In this document: positions 31,361-40,894 of the stretch, piece after piece
How positions within the stretch are numbered: the first letter of the stretch is position 1
Layout of the letters: each line of letters begins with the position of its first letter
Source: a virus
DNA length: 53,760 nt
IMG/VR virus record: IMGVR_UViG_3300035698_014126
Location: 1-53,760 of that record
Reading direction: 5' to 3' (one strand)
Position numbers and translations under genes: made by a program
Notes under the pieces: generated by a model
What the model was told of the DNA's origin: nothing
The model's input: the letters and a program-made list of their open reading frames with translations, nothing else
Database searches by the model: none

Positions 31361-32064
31361 TGAAGTTAGTTGGAATCACTAAAATCAGGAACGAGCAAGC
31401 TATAATTCAAGATACACTTGATTTTTATTCTTTTTGTGATGCTCTTTATGTTTATGATGATATGTCAACAGATGACACTGTTAAAATCTGCAAATCTCAT
31501 CCAAAAGTCAAAGGATTAATTGAGGGTAAAATTTGGGACACGAACAGATTAAGAGCAGAATATCAAACCCGTCAAGCCGTTTTAAATTTAGCCAAAAAAG
31601 ATAATCCTGAATGGATCATTTATTTTGATGCGGATGAAAGGATTGATTATGATTTTAAAAATTATGAATCATATGATGGTGTTATAATGAGATTGTTTGA
31701 TTATTATATCACTGACGAAGACAAAAACCTGCCATACCATAAAAGGAAATGGCTGGGACCGGAATACAGAAATATTTTAATGATGTTCAGGAATACTCCA
31801 GAGGTTTTTTATTGGGCAATGGATCAAAGAGAGGCAACCTTGAAACATGGTGCCAAAATTCTTAATGCCGGATATGTCAAACATTTTGGCAAGGCAATTT
31901 CAGTAGAAGAATGGGAAGCAACATGTGATTATTATTATAAATATTTTCCACAATACAGCAAGAAATGGCTAAAACGTAAAGGAAAGGCAATTCATACAAT
32001 GTCAGATTTTAACAGGCCTTTAATTAACTGGGAAGAAAAAAATACGAAAGGAATACTGCTTTGA
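31360..32064 (+). CDS. glycosyltransferase family 2-like protein
   Basis: A 234-residue protein. ITKIRNEQAIIQDTLDFYSF with YVYDDMSTDDTV at the N-terminus and WIIYFDADERID (about 85-96) give the GT-A fold with DxD-type metal site of GT2-like transferases. It would move a sugar from a nucleotide donor to an unknown acceptor. It overlaps a second, larger transferase gene, and both are embedded between tail terminator and tail tube genes. Confidence 0.8.
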   Translation: MKLVGITKIRNEQAIIQDTLDFYSFCDALYVYDDMSTDDTVKICKSHPKVKGLIEGKIWDTNRLRAEYQTRQAVLNLAKKDNPEWIIYFDADERIDYDFKNYESYDGVIMRLFDYYITDEDKNLPYHKRKWLGPEYRNILMMFRNTPEVFYWAMDQREATLKHGAKILNAGYVKHFGKAISVEEWEATCDYYYKYFPQYSKKWLKRKGKAIHTMSDFNRPLINWEEKNTKGILL

Positions 32065-34139
32065 GGATATTAATTTTTGCAATTGATGTAAGTGGAAATA
32101 TAAACTTTGGAGGTTCAGGCCGGTTTATGAAGTGTGTCGCTGATACACTCAAAAACATGGGGCATGAAATAACCACAGATCAAAGAGATGATTGTGACCT
32201 TATTATAGCAAGCCATTACACAGACCAAATCAAAGATAAGAAAGCCAGAAAAATATTTATCTCCCACGGAATCGTTAAAGATGAAGCTTTTAAAAAAGGA
32301 GCTGACAGATACGTTTCTATAAGCAAGGAAGTCCAATTAGCCCAAGCTGCAAACGGTTTTACCAGTGACGTTATTGCCCAACCTATTCCGATTGGCACCC
32401 GTAAGCAACCAGGGGCATCTTTAAGAAATATTTTGATAATCAGCAGAAAAGAACAACAGTCAAAAGGCAACCCGTTTAGCTTTTTATCGAAACATTATAA
32501 TGTAAAAATGAGTGACCCGACAAAACCAATTGAAAATCAAATTGATTGTGCTGATCTTTGTATTACATTGGGCCGGGGAGCACTCGAAAGCATGTCCAGG
32601 GGTAAACCTGTTTTAGTTGCTGATAATCGAAGCTATATGGGTGCTATTGGTGATGGCTATGTGACCAAAACAAACATCAAGGAAATAGCCCTAAACAACT
32701 TTTCAGGCAGGCGGTTTCATATACCAGTGACCAAAGAATGGTTAATGTCTGAGCTTGAAAAATACAATCCGGATGATTCTCAATTTCTTTATGATTATGT
32801 CAATGAAAACCATAACCATATAAAAATAATCAAACAATATTTAAAATGGACAAAACCTGTTAATAAAAAAATCCATCTTGTAATACCGTTTATGCGATAT
32901 GAAAATAAAGAAAAATTAATCAAAGCTTATCGGCCTATGGATGTGATTTTACACCCGGTTATGTTTCAAGATGAAAATATAGATTTTAATGAACGGTGGA
33001 TATTCCCGGCAATAATCCCAATGGATTCAAAAGATTGTAAATCCAAAATGATAGAGTGCTTTAAACGGAATTGGTTTATTAAAAACTGCAATATCAATGA
33101 TGATGATTATTATGGTCTTGCTGATGACGATGATTCTTATGAAGATAATGTTTTTGACGCTATAAAAAAACTCGATTCAGAAGTGGTTGTTATATCTGCC
33201 AAGCGTGGCCATTATATTCCAGATAGAGTTGCAGAAGTCAGGAGATATTCAACCGTAACTTTATTTGCCAGTCCGGATGGTATGCAATGCGGAATGGTGA
33301 GCGCACAACAGCTATTCGCTAAAGGAAAAGTCTTTAAAAAATACACATACAAAGACATGTCGTGCTGGGATGGCGACCTTGCAGAACAGTACAAGAAATT
33401 CCATAAGGTTGAATACAGGCCAGATCTATACGCCCGATTTAATTATTTTGAGCCAGGCCGATGGAACAACACAGAAGAAATAGCAGAAGGCCCGACAGTT
33501 GCTTTCGGCTGTATGGTTAACAACTGCAAACGGCTTGATTTAATACTTAGAAATTCATGTATCGGTGATACCCCATGTTTCACTATTATGAACCCAGAAA
33601 CAGCAACCATGGGGCTTAATACGCTCCTCGACACCATAGAAAAAAGCGGTGCCGAAATAGGTATTTTAAGTCACCAGGATATGTTTTATAGGAAACATTG
33701 GCTCCCGACAGTTAAAGAGCAAATAGCAAAGCTCCCGGAAGACTGGGTAATTGCTGGTATAGTTGGAAAAGATGAAACAGGAGAACTTTGTGGGCGTTTC
33801 CACGATATGAGCTCACCATTATGGATAGTATCAGGCCATGAATTTCCTGAAAAATGTTCTTGTATAGATGAATGTACGATTATAGTAAACATGAAATCTA
33901 AATTTAGGTTTGAAAGTATGGAGGGGTTTGACCTTTACGGCACCTATGCATGTATGCGGGCTAACGAAATTGGTTCAGCTTGGATTATAGACGCATGGGC
34001 AGAACATTACTGCACACGGTTTCACAGTGAGTGGGAACCGGATGAAACTTTTATGAAGATGTGGAGATGGTTATATGATCGTTTCCCAAACAAAAGATTG
34101 GATTCAACAGTCTTAATAAACGAGATAGGAGGAGACTAA
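32061..34139 (+). CDS. multi-domain glycosyltransferase
   Basis: A 692-residue protein starting at TTG (32061) with AAAGG upstream. Residues 1-270 look GT-B-like (FAIDVSGNINFGGSGRFM; LCITLGRGALESMSRGKPVL, the usual donor-site G-x-x-E region). Residues 280-480 resemble a GT-A domain with acidic YYGLADDDDSYEDN. Residues 490-690 resemble a further GT2-like domain (VAFGCMVNNCKRLDLILRN; GILSHQDMFYRKHWL). It overlaps the upstream transferase gene by four bases. Targets may be virion proteins or host glycans. Confidence 0.75.
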   Translation: MRILIFAIDVSGNINFGGSGRFMKCVADTLKNMGHEITTDQRDDCDLIIASHYTDQIKDKKARKIFISHGIVKDEAFKKGADRYVSISKEVQLAQAANGFTSDVIAQPIPIGTRKQPGASLRNILIISRKEQQSKGNPFSFLSKHYNVKMSDPTKPIENQIDCADLCITLGRGALESMSRGKPVLVADNRSYMGAIGDGYVTKTNIKEIALNNFSGRRFHIPVTKEWLMSELEKYNPDDSQFLYDYVNENHNHIKIIKQYLKWTKPVNKKIHLVIPFMRYENKEKLIKAYRPMDVILHPVMFQDENIDFNERWIFPAIIPMDSKDCKSKMIECFKRNWFIKNCNINDDDYYGLADDDDSYEDNVFDAIKKLDSEVVVISAKRGHYIPDRVAEVRRYSTVTLFASPDGMQCGMVSAQQLFAKGKVFKKYTYKDMSCWDGDLAEQYKKFHKVEYRPDLYARFNYFEPGRWNNTEEIAEGPTVAFGCMVNNCKRLDLILRNSCIGDTPCFTIMNPETATMGLNTLLDTIEKSGAEIGILSHQDMFYRKHWLPTVKEQIAKLPEDWVIAGIVGKDETGELCGRFHDMSSPLWIVSGHEFPEKCSCIDECTIIVNMKSKFRFESMEGFDLYGTYACMRANEIGSAWIIDAWAEHYCTRFHSEWEPDETFMKMWRWLYDRFPNKRLDSTVLINEIGGD

Positions 34140-34140
34140 A

Positions 34141-34560
34141 ATGAGCGCCACCGCTGGAAAATTAGCAAAAGTGATGTATGGCAGTGTAAAAATTGCCGGA
34201 TTATCAACATGGACAATGAGTGGGTACGAAGCACAGACACTTGAAGATACAGAGTTTGGAGATAGCGTTCAAAGCTTTGTTTTCGGAGGTGCTGGAAACC
34301 CCGGAACGGTAACTTTTACAGGATATCACGATAGCGCAGATTCAACAGGGCAGGCGGCTTTTTCAACAGCTTGCAAGGCTGGAATTGAGCTCACAAACTT
34401 GTATTTTTATGAAACTGCAACGAAATATTGGGCAGTTGCCGCAGGTGGGAAAATCTTGCCGACTAAATGTGATTCAATTAAATTTGACAAGAATGCATTG
34501 GGCCAGGTTGACTTTGCTGGAAAAGTTTCTGCGGCTGTAATGACTGCATATGGAACTTGA
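34141..34560 (+). CDS. major tail (tube) protein
   Basis: A 139-residue beta-rich protein. TWTMSGYEAQTLEDTEFGDS and GNPGTVTFTGYHDSADSTGQ followed by LTNLYFYETATKYWA fit the tail-tube fold with its G-x-v-t-f-x-G-x-x-D loop. It lies before the chaperone and tape measure genes. The small size agrees with siphovirus tube proteins lacking extra domains. A hairpin without a U-run follows. Confidence 0.75.
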   Translation: MSATAGKLAKVMYGSVKIAGLSTWTMSGYEAQTLEDTEFGDSVQSFVFGGAGNPGTVTFTGYHDSADSTGQAAFSTACKAGIELTNLYFYETATKYWAVAAGGKILPTKCDSIKFDKNALGQVDFAGKVSAAVMTAYGT

Positions 34561-34589
34561 TAAGTTTTATTTTAACATTTTAATCTATG

Positions 34590-34608
34590 TGGGGTGGCTA
34601 CCACCCCA
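34590..34608 (+). other. 8-bp hairpin just after the tail tube gene
   Basis: TGGGGTGG (34590-34597) pairs with CCACCCCA (34601-34608) around a CTA triloop. No U-run follows. It occupies the same relative place as the hairpin after the coat gene, suggesting mRNA stabilisation or dosage control. Confidence 0.5.
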
Positions 34609-34649
34609 TTACAATGAAAAGTAACAAAAATACGAAAGGAAAGGCCAAC

Positions 34650-35129
34650 ATGGAAAACGGTGTAATTTTTAATCTTGAAAAAACTGATGGGGATTGGTTT
34701 GATTTCTTTGAATCAACAATCGACTTGGCAACTGGTGAAATTAAGTATGATGATCCAAAACCCGGAACCGGAAAAGCTTGTTTAAGATCTGCAAGAAAAT
34801 TGATACTGGAACAAACTTCAAAAAGAAAAAAAACATCTGAAATCGTACTCAATCCGAAATCAAGAACCATGGAACGGATTGAATATTATAAAAGTCAATC
34901 TGCCGAAGAAGCCCAAAAAGATGCTGATGATCGAATTGACTATATGATTACGGATTTAAAGGATTTTTTTGACGGTAAAAAGAAACCAATTGAGTGCACC
35001 AGAGAAAATAAAATTCTTCTGGCAAAAGTGCCTGTATTTGATCGATTTCTGGCAAGGTGTATGGAATTGCAATTGAATGCATCGGCAGTACAGACGGAGA
35101 AGGAAGGAAAAAACTTGTCGAAACCGTAG
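34650..35129 (+). CDS. tail assembly chaperone, short form
   Basis: A 159-residue helical protein (FNLEKTDGDWFDFFESTID; GTGKACLRSARKLILEQTSK). The ATG at 34650 follows AAAGGAAAGG. It lies between tail tube and tape measure, the position of lambda gpG. A perfect slippery heptamer near its end would give a longer second form by -1 frameshifting. The chaperone pair is thought to hold the tape measure during tail assembly. Confidence 0.75.
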   Translation: MENGVIFNLEKTDGDWFDFFESTIDLATGEIKYDDPKPGTGKACLRSARKLILEQTSKRKKTSEIVLNPKSRTMERIEYYKSQSAEEAQKDADDRIDYMITDLKDFFDGKKKPIECTRENKILLAKVPVFDRFLARCMELQLNASAVQTEKEGKNLSKP

Positions 35130-35434
35130 AATGGCATGACATTTATGCTGAACAATGTGAGGCATGTCGTGAAATGTACGGGAATCGCAAGCCACCAGAA
35201 AAACCGCCCTGTAGCACTTGCAAGCCGGAAAGAATAGAAGAAAATGAGCAAGCGGTAAAAATATTTTATCTGACAAGGAATCAACTTATAATGGGACAGA
35301 AAGGGCCAATTGATATCATGCATGGACCGATTTATAAAGCAATGGATCTGTATGATGTTGTTGGCCAGAAAGGATGCTTTGAAAAAGTTTTAACAATGTC
35401 AAGAATATGGCTGAATAATATGAGGGAAAAGTGA
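35057..35434 (+). CDS. tail assembly chaperone, frameshift extension
   Basis: This frame overlaps the short chaperone by 73 bases and is offset by -1. Its expressed part probably begins at 35114 through the slippery site rather than at its own ATG, which lacks a ribosome site. It adds about 106 residues with a Cys pair unit CEACREMYG...CSTCKPE, perhaps metal-binding, and a C-terminal helical part. It corresponds to the T part of lambda gpGT. Confidence 0.75.
   Translation: MYGIAIECIGSTDGEGRKKLVETVEWHDIYAEQCEACREMYGNRKPPEKPPCSTCKPERIEENEQAVKIFYLTRNQLIMGQKGPIDIMHGPIYKAMDLYDVVGQKGCFEKVLTMSRIWLNNMREK
35108..35114 (+). other. programmed -1 frameshift site A AAA AAC
   Basis: The heptamer AAAAAAC is in the correct register (GGA AAA AAC) 15 bases before the stop of the short chaperone. 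Slipping back one base joins the frame of 35057-35434, reading ...GKK LVETVEWH. The fused product would be 261 residues. Only a weak downstream hairpin (GCAT/ATGC) is visible. Confidence 0.75.
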
Positions 35435-38400
35435 TGGCGACTAAGGCTGGTGGAGTCTATTTAGAAATACGGGCAAAAGATGATAAGCTGAAGGGTGATT
35501 TGGATAAGTCATCTAAAACGGTTACATCTGCTGCCACAAAGATGCAGAGTCAAGTCACAAGGGCTTTCACTGTTATGTCAGTTGCTGCTGCTGCTGCTTT
35601 GGCTGTTGTTGCTTATAAAGTAGTATCATTGGTTAAAGACTCCGCCCTTCTTGCTGCAAGATTTGAAACTCTTGACATTGTTATGAAACAAGTTGGTAGT
35701 AATGCCGGTTATTCTGCAAGCCAAATGGATGCTTTTGATGTGGCATTGAGAAAAACCGGCATATCAATGATTGAATCACGGGCATCGTTGACCAAAATGG
35801 CCCAGGCACAACTTGATTTAACAAAAGCCACTCAACTTGGTAGAATTGCACAGGATGCCGCCGTAATTGGTAACATAAATTCATCTGAGGCTTTTGGAAG
35901 GATGATAGATGGAATTCAAACAGGCAGATCAATGATATTAAGAACAATTGGTATCGTTATTGATTTTGGGAAAGCCTATAAAGATGTTGCCACTGCCACC
36001 GACAGAGCAGTTTCTTCATTTAGTGCAGCAGAAAAAACAATTATCAGACAGAATGCAGTCCTTAATTATGGGTCAAGAATAGCCGGTACTTATGAAGCTG
36101 CTATGACAACAGCCGGGAAAAAATTAAATTCTTTTACTCGTTATGTTGAAGACTTCAAAGTTAAAATGGGGCTGGCATTTGGCCCTGCTATGGTTATTCT
36201 TATTGATAAAGCAACAGAATCCATGAAACAAATGCAGATTGAAATATCAAAACCTGAAACCCAAAAAGCACTAAAAAATATATCAATGCACTTGGCAAAT
36301 ATAGTTACTGATCTTGGTTCTAATTTGCCGGAAAAAATAGATAAAATTGAAGAATCATTAAGTGGGATAGTTTCAATTTACAATTCTTTGCCTGATGGTG
36401 TTGTTGGTGCTGCTGGGTATGGTATTTTAGGGAGAATTTTAACTGGATCAACCCCATTTGGGTTATTTGTAACAGGAATGGTAGCTATAAATGCTCAGTT
36501 AAAAAAACTTTATACTGAGAATGATTTAGCTGCTGCCAAAATTCTTCAGGCTGGAGGGACAGCAGCAGAGATAGTGGCAGCGGCAATGCCTGGTGAGGGT
36601 GCTCTTGTTTTCCCAATGCCTGAATATACTCAAAAACAATATGATCAAATGCAGTTGGCCATAGATCAGATAAAAGAGTATGAAAAATCATTAAAATCTG
36701 TAGAAACAACAACTGACAATGTAAAAAAACTAACAGATGCAGAATTAAAAGCACTCCAAGATGCCAATATCGAAAAATATAAAATTGAAATTGAACTGGC
36801 TAAACAAATTCAAGATGATACATGGCTCATTCGTGAAAAGGGATATGAAAAAGCCGTTGAACAGGCTGAAGATTATATTACATGGAAAACACAAAATGAT
36901 TATGATCTTGAAGAAAAGGCCCTAAATGATCTCGAAGAATTGCGCGAAGATGCATTAAAAGAACAAACAAAATTACAAGAAGAGGCATTAAAAGAACAGG
37001 AAGAAGCCTACGAACACATGTATGATAATATCCACGATATTGCCTCTGATTTTTGGGTTGATATGCTGGATGGTGAAACTGATCTATGGGAAGGTGTGCT
37101 GGATACTTTCAAAAGCGTCTACGCTGAAATATTAGCAAAAGCCACCACTACCATGATTATTGATGTTGTGGGAAGTATCACTGGTAGTTATGGTTCTTCT
37201 GGTAGTTCTGGCTCATTTTTAAGTTCATTGGGCCTTGGTTCTGATGCTGATGCTGATGGTGGTAGTTTGATGCAGGGCGGTTCTATTGCAAGCAGCTTAT
37301 GGGGGGCTTATTCAGGTTCTACTTCATCCGCCGCAATGTCTTTATTTACTTCTGATCTTGGCACGTCTATCGGAAGTGCACTCGTTGGTGGTGAGGCCGC
37401 ATGGTTGGGAACTGCTGCCTCAACAGGCGCAATTGCAGCCGGGGGTGAAATTGGATGGGGTGCGGCAACTTTGGCAGAGATAGCACCAGCAACCACTGGC
37501 CTTGCATCTTCGCTTGCCTCTATCGTACCCTATATCGGCCTTGCTGTAGGCGCGATAAGTCTAATTGATAATCTCTTTGGTCACGAGTCAGATCCGCCTT
37601 ATTTAGAAGTTGAAAGCCTTAGTGCAGCCCAGACTCATTTTAGCGAGGGGCAAGTAATTTCATCTGACATGTTTGATTTTAAAACAGATGTGGGTGATGT
37701 GGGAACCCAGGAGGCAAAAGATGCGATTAATGATGTTCTTATAAATTATTTTGACAGCATTTTTACAATACTTGATGATTCAATCAGTACTGATTTAAAT
37801 GATATTTTATCGTCCACAGATTTTGGGGCGCAGCTTCTTTTAGCAGATCGAGATATCAGCGACGAAGAACTTGAATCCGTATTAGCAACTTTTGCAAGTG
37901 ATATTTTTAACGATTTACGAGAATCCCTTGTCAGTTCAATTATTGAAACCGGCGGAGAGTCTTTCGATGAATCATTTTTTACAGATCTTGCAACCAGCCT
38001 CGGTGTAGGAACAAGTATAGAAGCTTTCGCATATTTTAGTGAGGCAATTGAAGAAGTTACTGATTTCATGGATAGATTTACAAGACAAGTAGAAGAATTT
38101 GGTGAAACCTCACTGGATGCTTTCGAAAATATCGTAATCGTTGAATCCTACCTGGAAGAAATCGGAACCGGCCTTGATGAAATGTTTGATTCCGCCATAA
38201 CAACAGAAATAAACACCTTAAAAACTTCGTGGGAAGAATTAATTGATGTTTTAAATGATGCCAATATCAGTGTTGAAAATTTGACTGAAATTGAGTCTGC
38301 AAGAAATGTCGCTCTCGGTGCTTCTGTCACAGGATTGAGTACGACTGCCTTACAATCAGCGATTGCCGGTGGTGGCGACATTAATTCAATCCTTTCCGGA

Positions 38401-39183
38401 TCGGTCTCAAATATCATGGCTTCAGTCGTTGCAGAAGCTATCTCAGAATATTATATTATGCCGCTTAATGAGGCAGTCGGTGCGGCCATTGCTGCCGGGG
38501 ATGATCTATGGTCAATTACTGCAATGGTTGGTGCATATGATCTGTCTGGAGCACAAGATATTGTTGATCTTTATACAGACGTATTTGGGACAATTGAAGA
38601 CGGGACAGAAACAGTCGATAACCTTATAGATGCAGAGAACGAATTAACAGCAGCAAGAGAGAGTGCATTGGACAATATTCAATCTCTCATTGATAACATA
38701 ATGGGTGGGTCAAACGGGCCTGTATCAGCCGATTATATGCAAAGTCATTATGACGAACTTTATGGAGCAGCAATTGCAGACCCAGAATCTGTATCTGATT
38801 TCACAAGTTTTGCATCACAATTTTTAGATTGGGCCACTGATTATGGTTCACCAGCAGTTACGGAACAAGTATTATCAGATGCAGGATTTTTACAAAATCT
38901 ATATTCACAACCAGCACCATCATTTGATGACGGCGGGATTATTTCTGGGCCAATGTCAGGGTATACGATCCCAACAACTTTCCATGGTGTCGAGCATATC
39001 ACAACTGACAATGACATGAAGGATATTAAATCGATTCTCCAAAAACTTGTAAATAATAGTGGTGGCGGGGATACTCAAATCAGGGTGTTTATAGGCGACA
39101 AAGAGTTGAAATCATTAACGGCTGAAACAATCAGGACTGACCCTGAAACACAAACACAAATAAGGAGGGTTGTCCATGTATAG
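35434..39183 (+). CDS. tail tape measure protein
   Basis: A 1250-residue protein if counted from GTG 35431, one less from the preferred ATG at 35434. Hydrophobic helix AFTVMSVAAAAALAVVAYKV near residue 50, tape-measure core with VGSNAGYSASQMDAFDVALR (about 90), coiled coil (about 430-530; EEALKEQEEAYEHMYDN), Gly/Ser linker (about 585-605), and the C-terminal DDGGIISGPMSGYTIPTTFH with GVEHI. It sets tail length and enters the host envelope. At about 1.5 angstrom per residue this predicts a tail near 190 nm. Confidence 0.9.
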   Translation: MATKAGGVYLEIRAKDDKLKGDLDKSSKTVTSAATKMQSQVTRAFTVMSVAAAAALAVVAYKVVSLVKDSALLAARFETLDIVMKQVGSNAGYSASQMDAFDVALRKTGISMIESRASLTKMAQAQLDLTKATQLGRIAQDAAVIGNINSSEAFGRMIDGIQTGRSMILRTIGIVIDFGKAYKDVATATDRAVSSFSAAEKTIIRQNAVLNYGSRIAGTYEAAMTTAGKKLNSFTRYVEDFKVKMGLAFGPAMVILIDKATESMKQMQIEISKPETQKALKNISMHLANIVTDLGSNLPEKIDKIEESLSGIVSIYNSLPDGVVGAAGYGILGRILTGSTPFGLFVTGMVAINAQLKKLYTENDLAAAKILQAGGTAAEIVAAAMPGEGALVFPMPEYTQKQYDQMQLAIDQIKEYEKSLKSVETTTDNVKKLTDAELKALQDANIEKYKIEIELAKQIQDDTWLIREKGYEKAVEQAEDYITWKTQNDYDLEEKALNDLEELREDALKEQTKLQEEALKEQEEAYEHMYDNIHDIASDFWVDMLDGETDLWEGVLDTFKSVYAEILAKATTTMIIDVVGSITGSYGSSGSSGSFLSSLGLGSDADADGGSLMQGGSIASSLWGAYSGSTSSAAMSLFTSDLGTSIGSALVGGEAAWLGTAASTGAIAAGGEIGWGAATLAEIAPATTGLASSLASIVPYIGLAVGAISLIDNLFGHESDPPYLEVESLSAAQTHFSEGQVISSDMFDFKTDVGDVGTQEAKDAINDVLINYFDSIFTILDDSISTDLNDILSSTDFGAQLLLADRDISDEELESVLATFASDIFNDLRESLVSSIIETGGESFDESFFTDLATSLGVGTSIEAFAYFSEAIEEVTDFMDRFTRQVEEFGETSLDAFENIVIVESYLEEIGTGLDEMFDSAITTEINTLKTSWEELIDVLNDANISVENLTEIESARNVALGASVTGLSTTALQSAIAGGGDINSILSGSVSNIMASVVAEAISEYYIMPLNEAVGAAIAAGDDLWSITAMVGAYDLSGAQDIVDLYTDVFGTIEDGTETVDNLIDAENELTAARESALDNIQSLIDNIMGGSNGPVSADYMQSHYDELYGAAIADPESVSDFTSFASQFLDWATDYGSPAVTEQVLSDAGFLQNLYSQPAPSFDDGGIISGPMSGYTIPTTFHGVEHITTDNDMKDIKSILQKLVNNSGGGDTQIRVFIGDKELKSLTAETIRTDPETQTQIRRVVHV

Positions 39184-39640
39184 ATATTTAAGTGGGGCAT
39201 CCGCTGATTATACAGCAACTATATTTGAAGTTAAGCCTACGACTATCCTGCCGCAGACTGGTGATAAAAAACAGGTCGCGCATGAGTTTGACGATGGTAC
39301 GATTTCGATTGTTGGAATATCCACAAGTGTTTATTTCGATGTAGAGTTACGATGGGCTTATATCTCAGATGCAAATCACGATATTTTGATTGATTTTTGG
39401 TTTAACGAAACAAAAGGTGCAGGTAGAAGAAGAACATTCCTTTGGAAGCATCCAGTCGATGGGCATATTTATGTAGTTAGGTTTTCAAAGCCATTAACAA
39501 CCTCATACGAACCAACCGGTCATTTGTCCATAAGTCCAGTTGTATTAAGAATAGAAGGTGCTGGAGGAATTGTTTACGCTGACCCATGGACTGTTTATAC
39601 AGATATTTGGAGCGTGGCATATACCGCAGCGTGGTTATAA
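39176..39640 (+). CDS. distal tail protein
   Basis: A 154-residue beta-rich protein directly after the tape measure. AAGGAGGG seven bases upstream fixes the ATG at 39176. Motifs VAHEFDDGTISIVGIST and RTFLWKHPVDGHIYVVRFSK followed by EPTGHLSISPVVLRI fit the small distal-tail or baseplate-hub-upstream proteins of siphoviruses. The C-terminal WSVAYTAAWL is aromatic-rich. The exact ring it forms is inferred from order. Confidence 0.65.
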   Translation: MYRYLSGASADYTATIFEVKPTTILPQTGDKKQVAHEFDDGTISIVGISTSVYFDVELRWAYISDANHDILIDFWFNETKGAGRRRTFLWKHPVDGHIYVVRFSKPLTTSYEPTGHLSISPVVLRIEGAGGIVYADPWTVYTDIWSVAYTAAWL

Positions 39641-39658
39641 AATTAAAAGGAGTTAAAA

Positions 39659-40882
39659 ATGGCTATAACATTTACTACAATTGATGCCGTTGGTTCGTTA
39701 ACAACCCCAAAATCAATGATGAGTGCAATTGATGGAAACTTTACTGGTGCTAAAGCGGCAATTGATCTTAACACTTTGAAATTAACAAATGCAAACCATA
39801 CCGGGGAAGTTACTGGCAGTGGTGCTTTAACAATTACAGCAAAAGCAGTCACATACGCAAAAATTCAAGATATTACAGCTACTGATAAAATTCTGGGTAG
39901 GAAAACAGCCGGGGCCGGAGTTACGGAAGAAATCACTTGTACCGCAGCAGGAAGGGCATTGATTGATGATGCAAGCGCAGCAGATCAAATAACAACGCTT
40001 GGTGCCTTGGCTAAATCAGATTTTACAGCAGCAGATGAAATAATTGTCGGGACAGGGGTTGGAACACATAATCAGGTTACACTTGCAGCGAGTGAATTTT
40101 TGGCAAAAAAAGCATCAGGGGTTGCAACAAACGTGAGCGCAGCAGAAGTGATGGCGATTCTGAATGCAGCAGCAACAGCCGGTTTTTCATTTAATAGTCA
40201 AGATGTTGATGCTGGCACAATTACGACAGATCCAACTGCCTTACCAGGATTTGAGTTTAAAGATTCCGATGGTGACGATCCAGATATAAATGGAAAAATA
40301 TATGGGAATTTAACTGACACTGGAAGTGGTACTGAAGACTTTGATATACATATTCAACAGCAAGTTGCGGGAACAATAACAGACACTATTTTCTCTGATG
40401 CAGACGGAAACCTCGAACTTGGAACAGCGGCACAACCAGTTGAAGTAAAAGGCGGTCAGGTAATCTTCCCTTCAACAGCCATCCCAAGTGCAGATGTAAA
40501 TACCCTAGACGATTATACAGAGTATGTGGCTGCTTCAACTGCTTGCACCGGTGCAATCACGACAGAAGTTATATGGAAAGCTACGAAGATAGGAAACGTT
40601 GTTACAGTTGTTCTCCCATTAACAGCCCAAGGAGCTGGCGTGGCCGTAAATGCCATAACCTTTGGTGTTGCTCTACCAGCAGCCTTTAGACCAGCAGCTA
40701 TTACAGCAATTCTTGGACCGATTTTAATTGATAATGCAGCCACTTTAACTGCACCAGGAGTTTGTTATATAACAACGGCTGGAGTTATGGAGTTATATAT
40801 TGATTCATCCCTTGGTACGGCTTTTACCGTGACTGCTAATGCCGGGCTTGCTTATGATTTTTCATTTTCATTTGTGGTATAG
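39659..40882 (+). CDS. tail fibre-like protein
   Basis: A 407-residue Ala/Thr-rich protein. ILGRKTAGAGVTEEITCTAA with GRALIDDASAADQITTLGAL are repeating motifs of phage fibre shafts, shared in style with the exported protein at 25433. The C-terminal 130 residues (GNVVTVVLPLTAQG and following) form a beta tip that could bind a receptor. AAAAGGAG precedes the ATG. No signal peptide. Confidence 0.7.
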   Translation: MAITFTTIDAVGSLTTPKSMMSAIDGNFTGAKAAIDLNTLKLTNANHTGEVTGSGALTITAKAVTYAKIQDITATDKILGRKTAGAGVTEEITCTAAGRALIDDASAADQITTLGALAKSDFTAADEIIVGTGVGTHNQVTLAASEFLAKKASGVATNVSAAEVMAILNAAATAGFSFNSQDVDAGTITTDPTALPGFEFKDSDGDDPDINGKIYGNLTDTGSGTEDFDIHIQQQVAGTITDTIFSDADGNLELGTAAQPVEVKGGQVIFPSTAIPSADVNTLDDYTEYVAASTACTGAITTEVIWKATKIGNVVTVVLPLTAQGAGVAVNAITFGVALPAAFRPAAITAILGPILIDNAATLTAPGVCYITTAGVMELYIDSSLGTAFTVTANAGLAYDFSFSFVV

Positions 40883-40894
40883 GGGGGAGTTATA

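Noticed and set aside
34940-35323. Overlapping antisense frames in the tail chaperone
   Set aside because: Three overlapping - strand frames without start signals, opposite a well-supported frameshifted gene.
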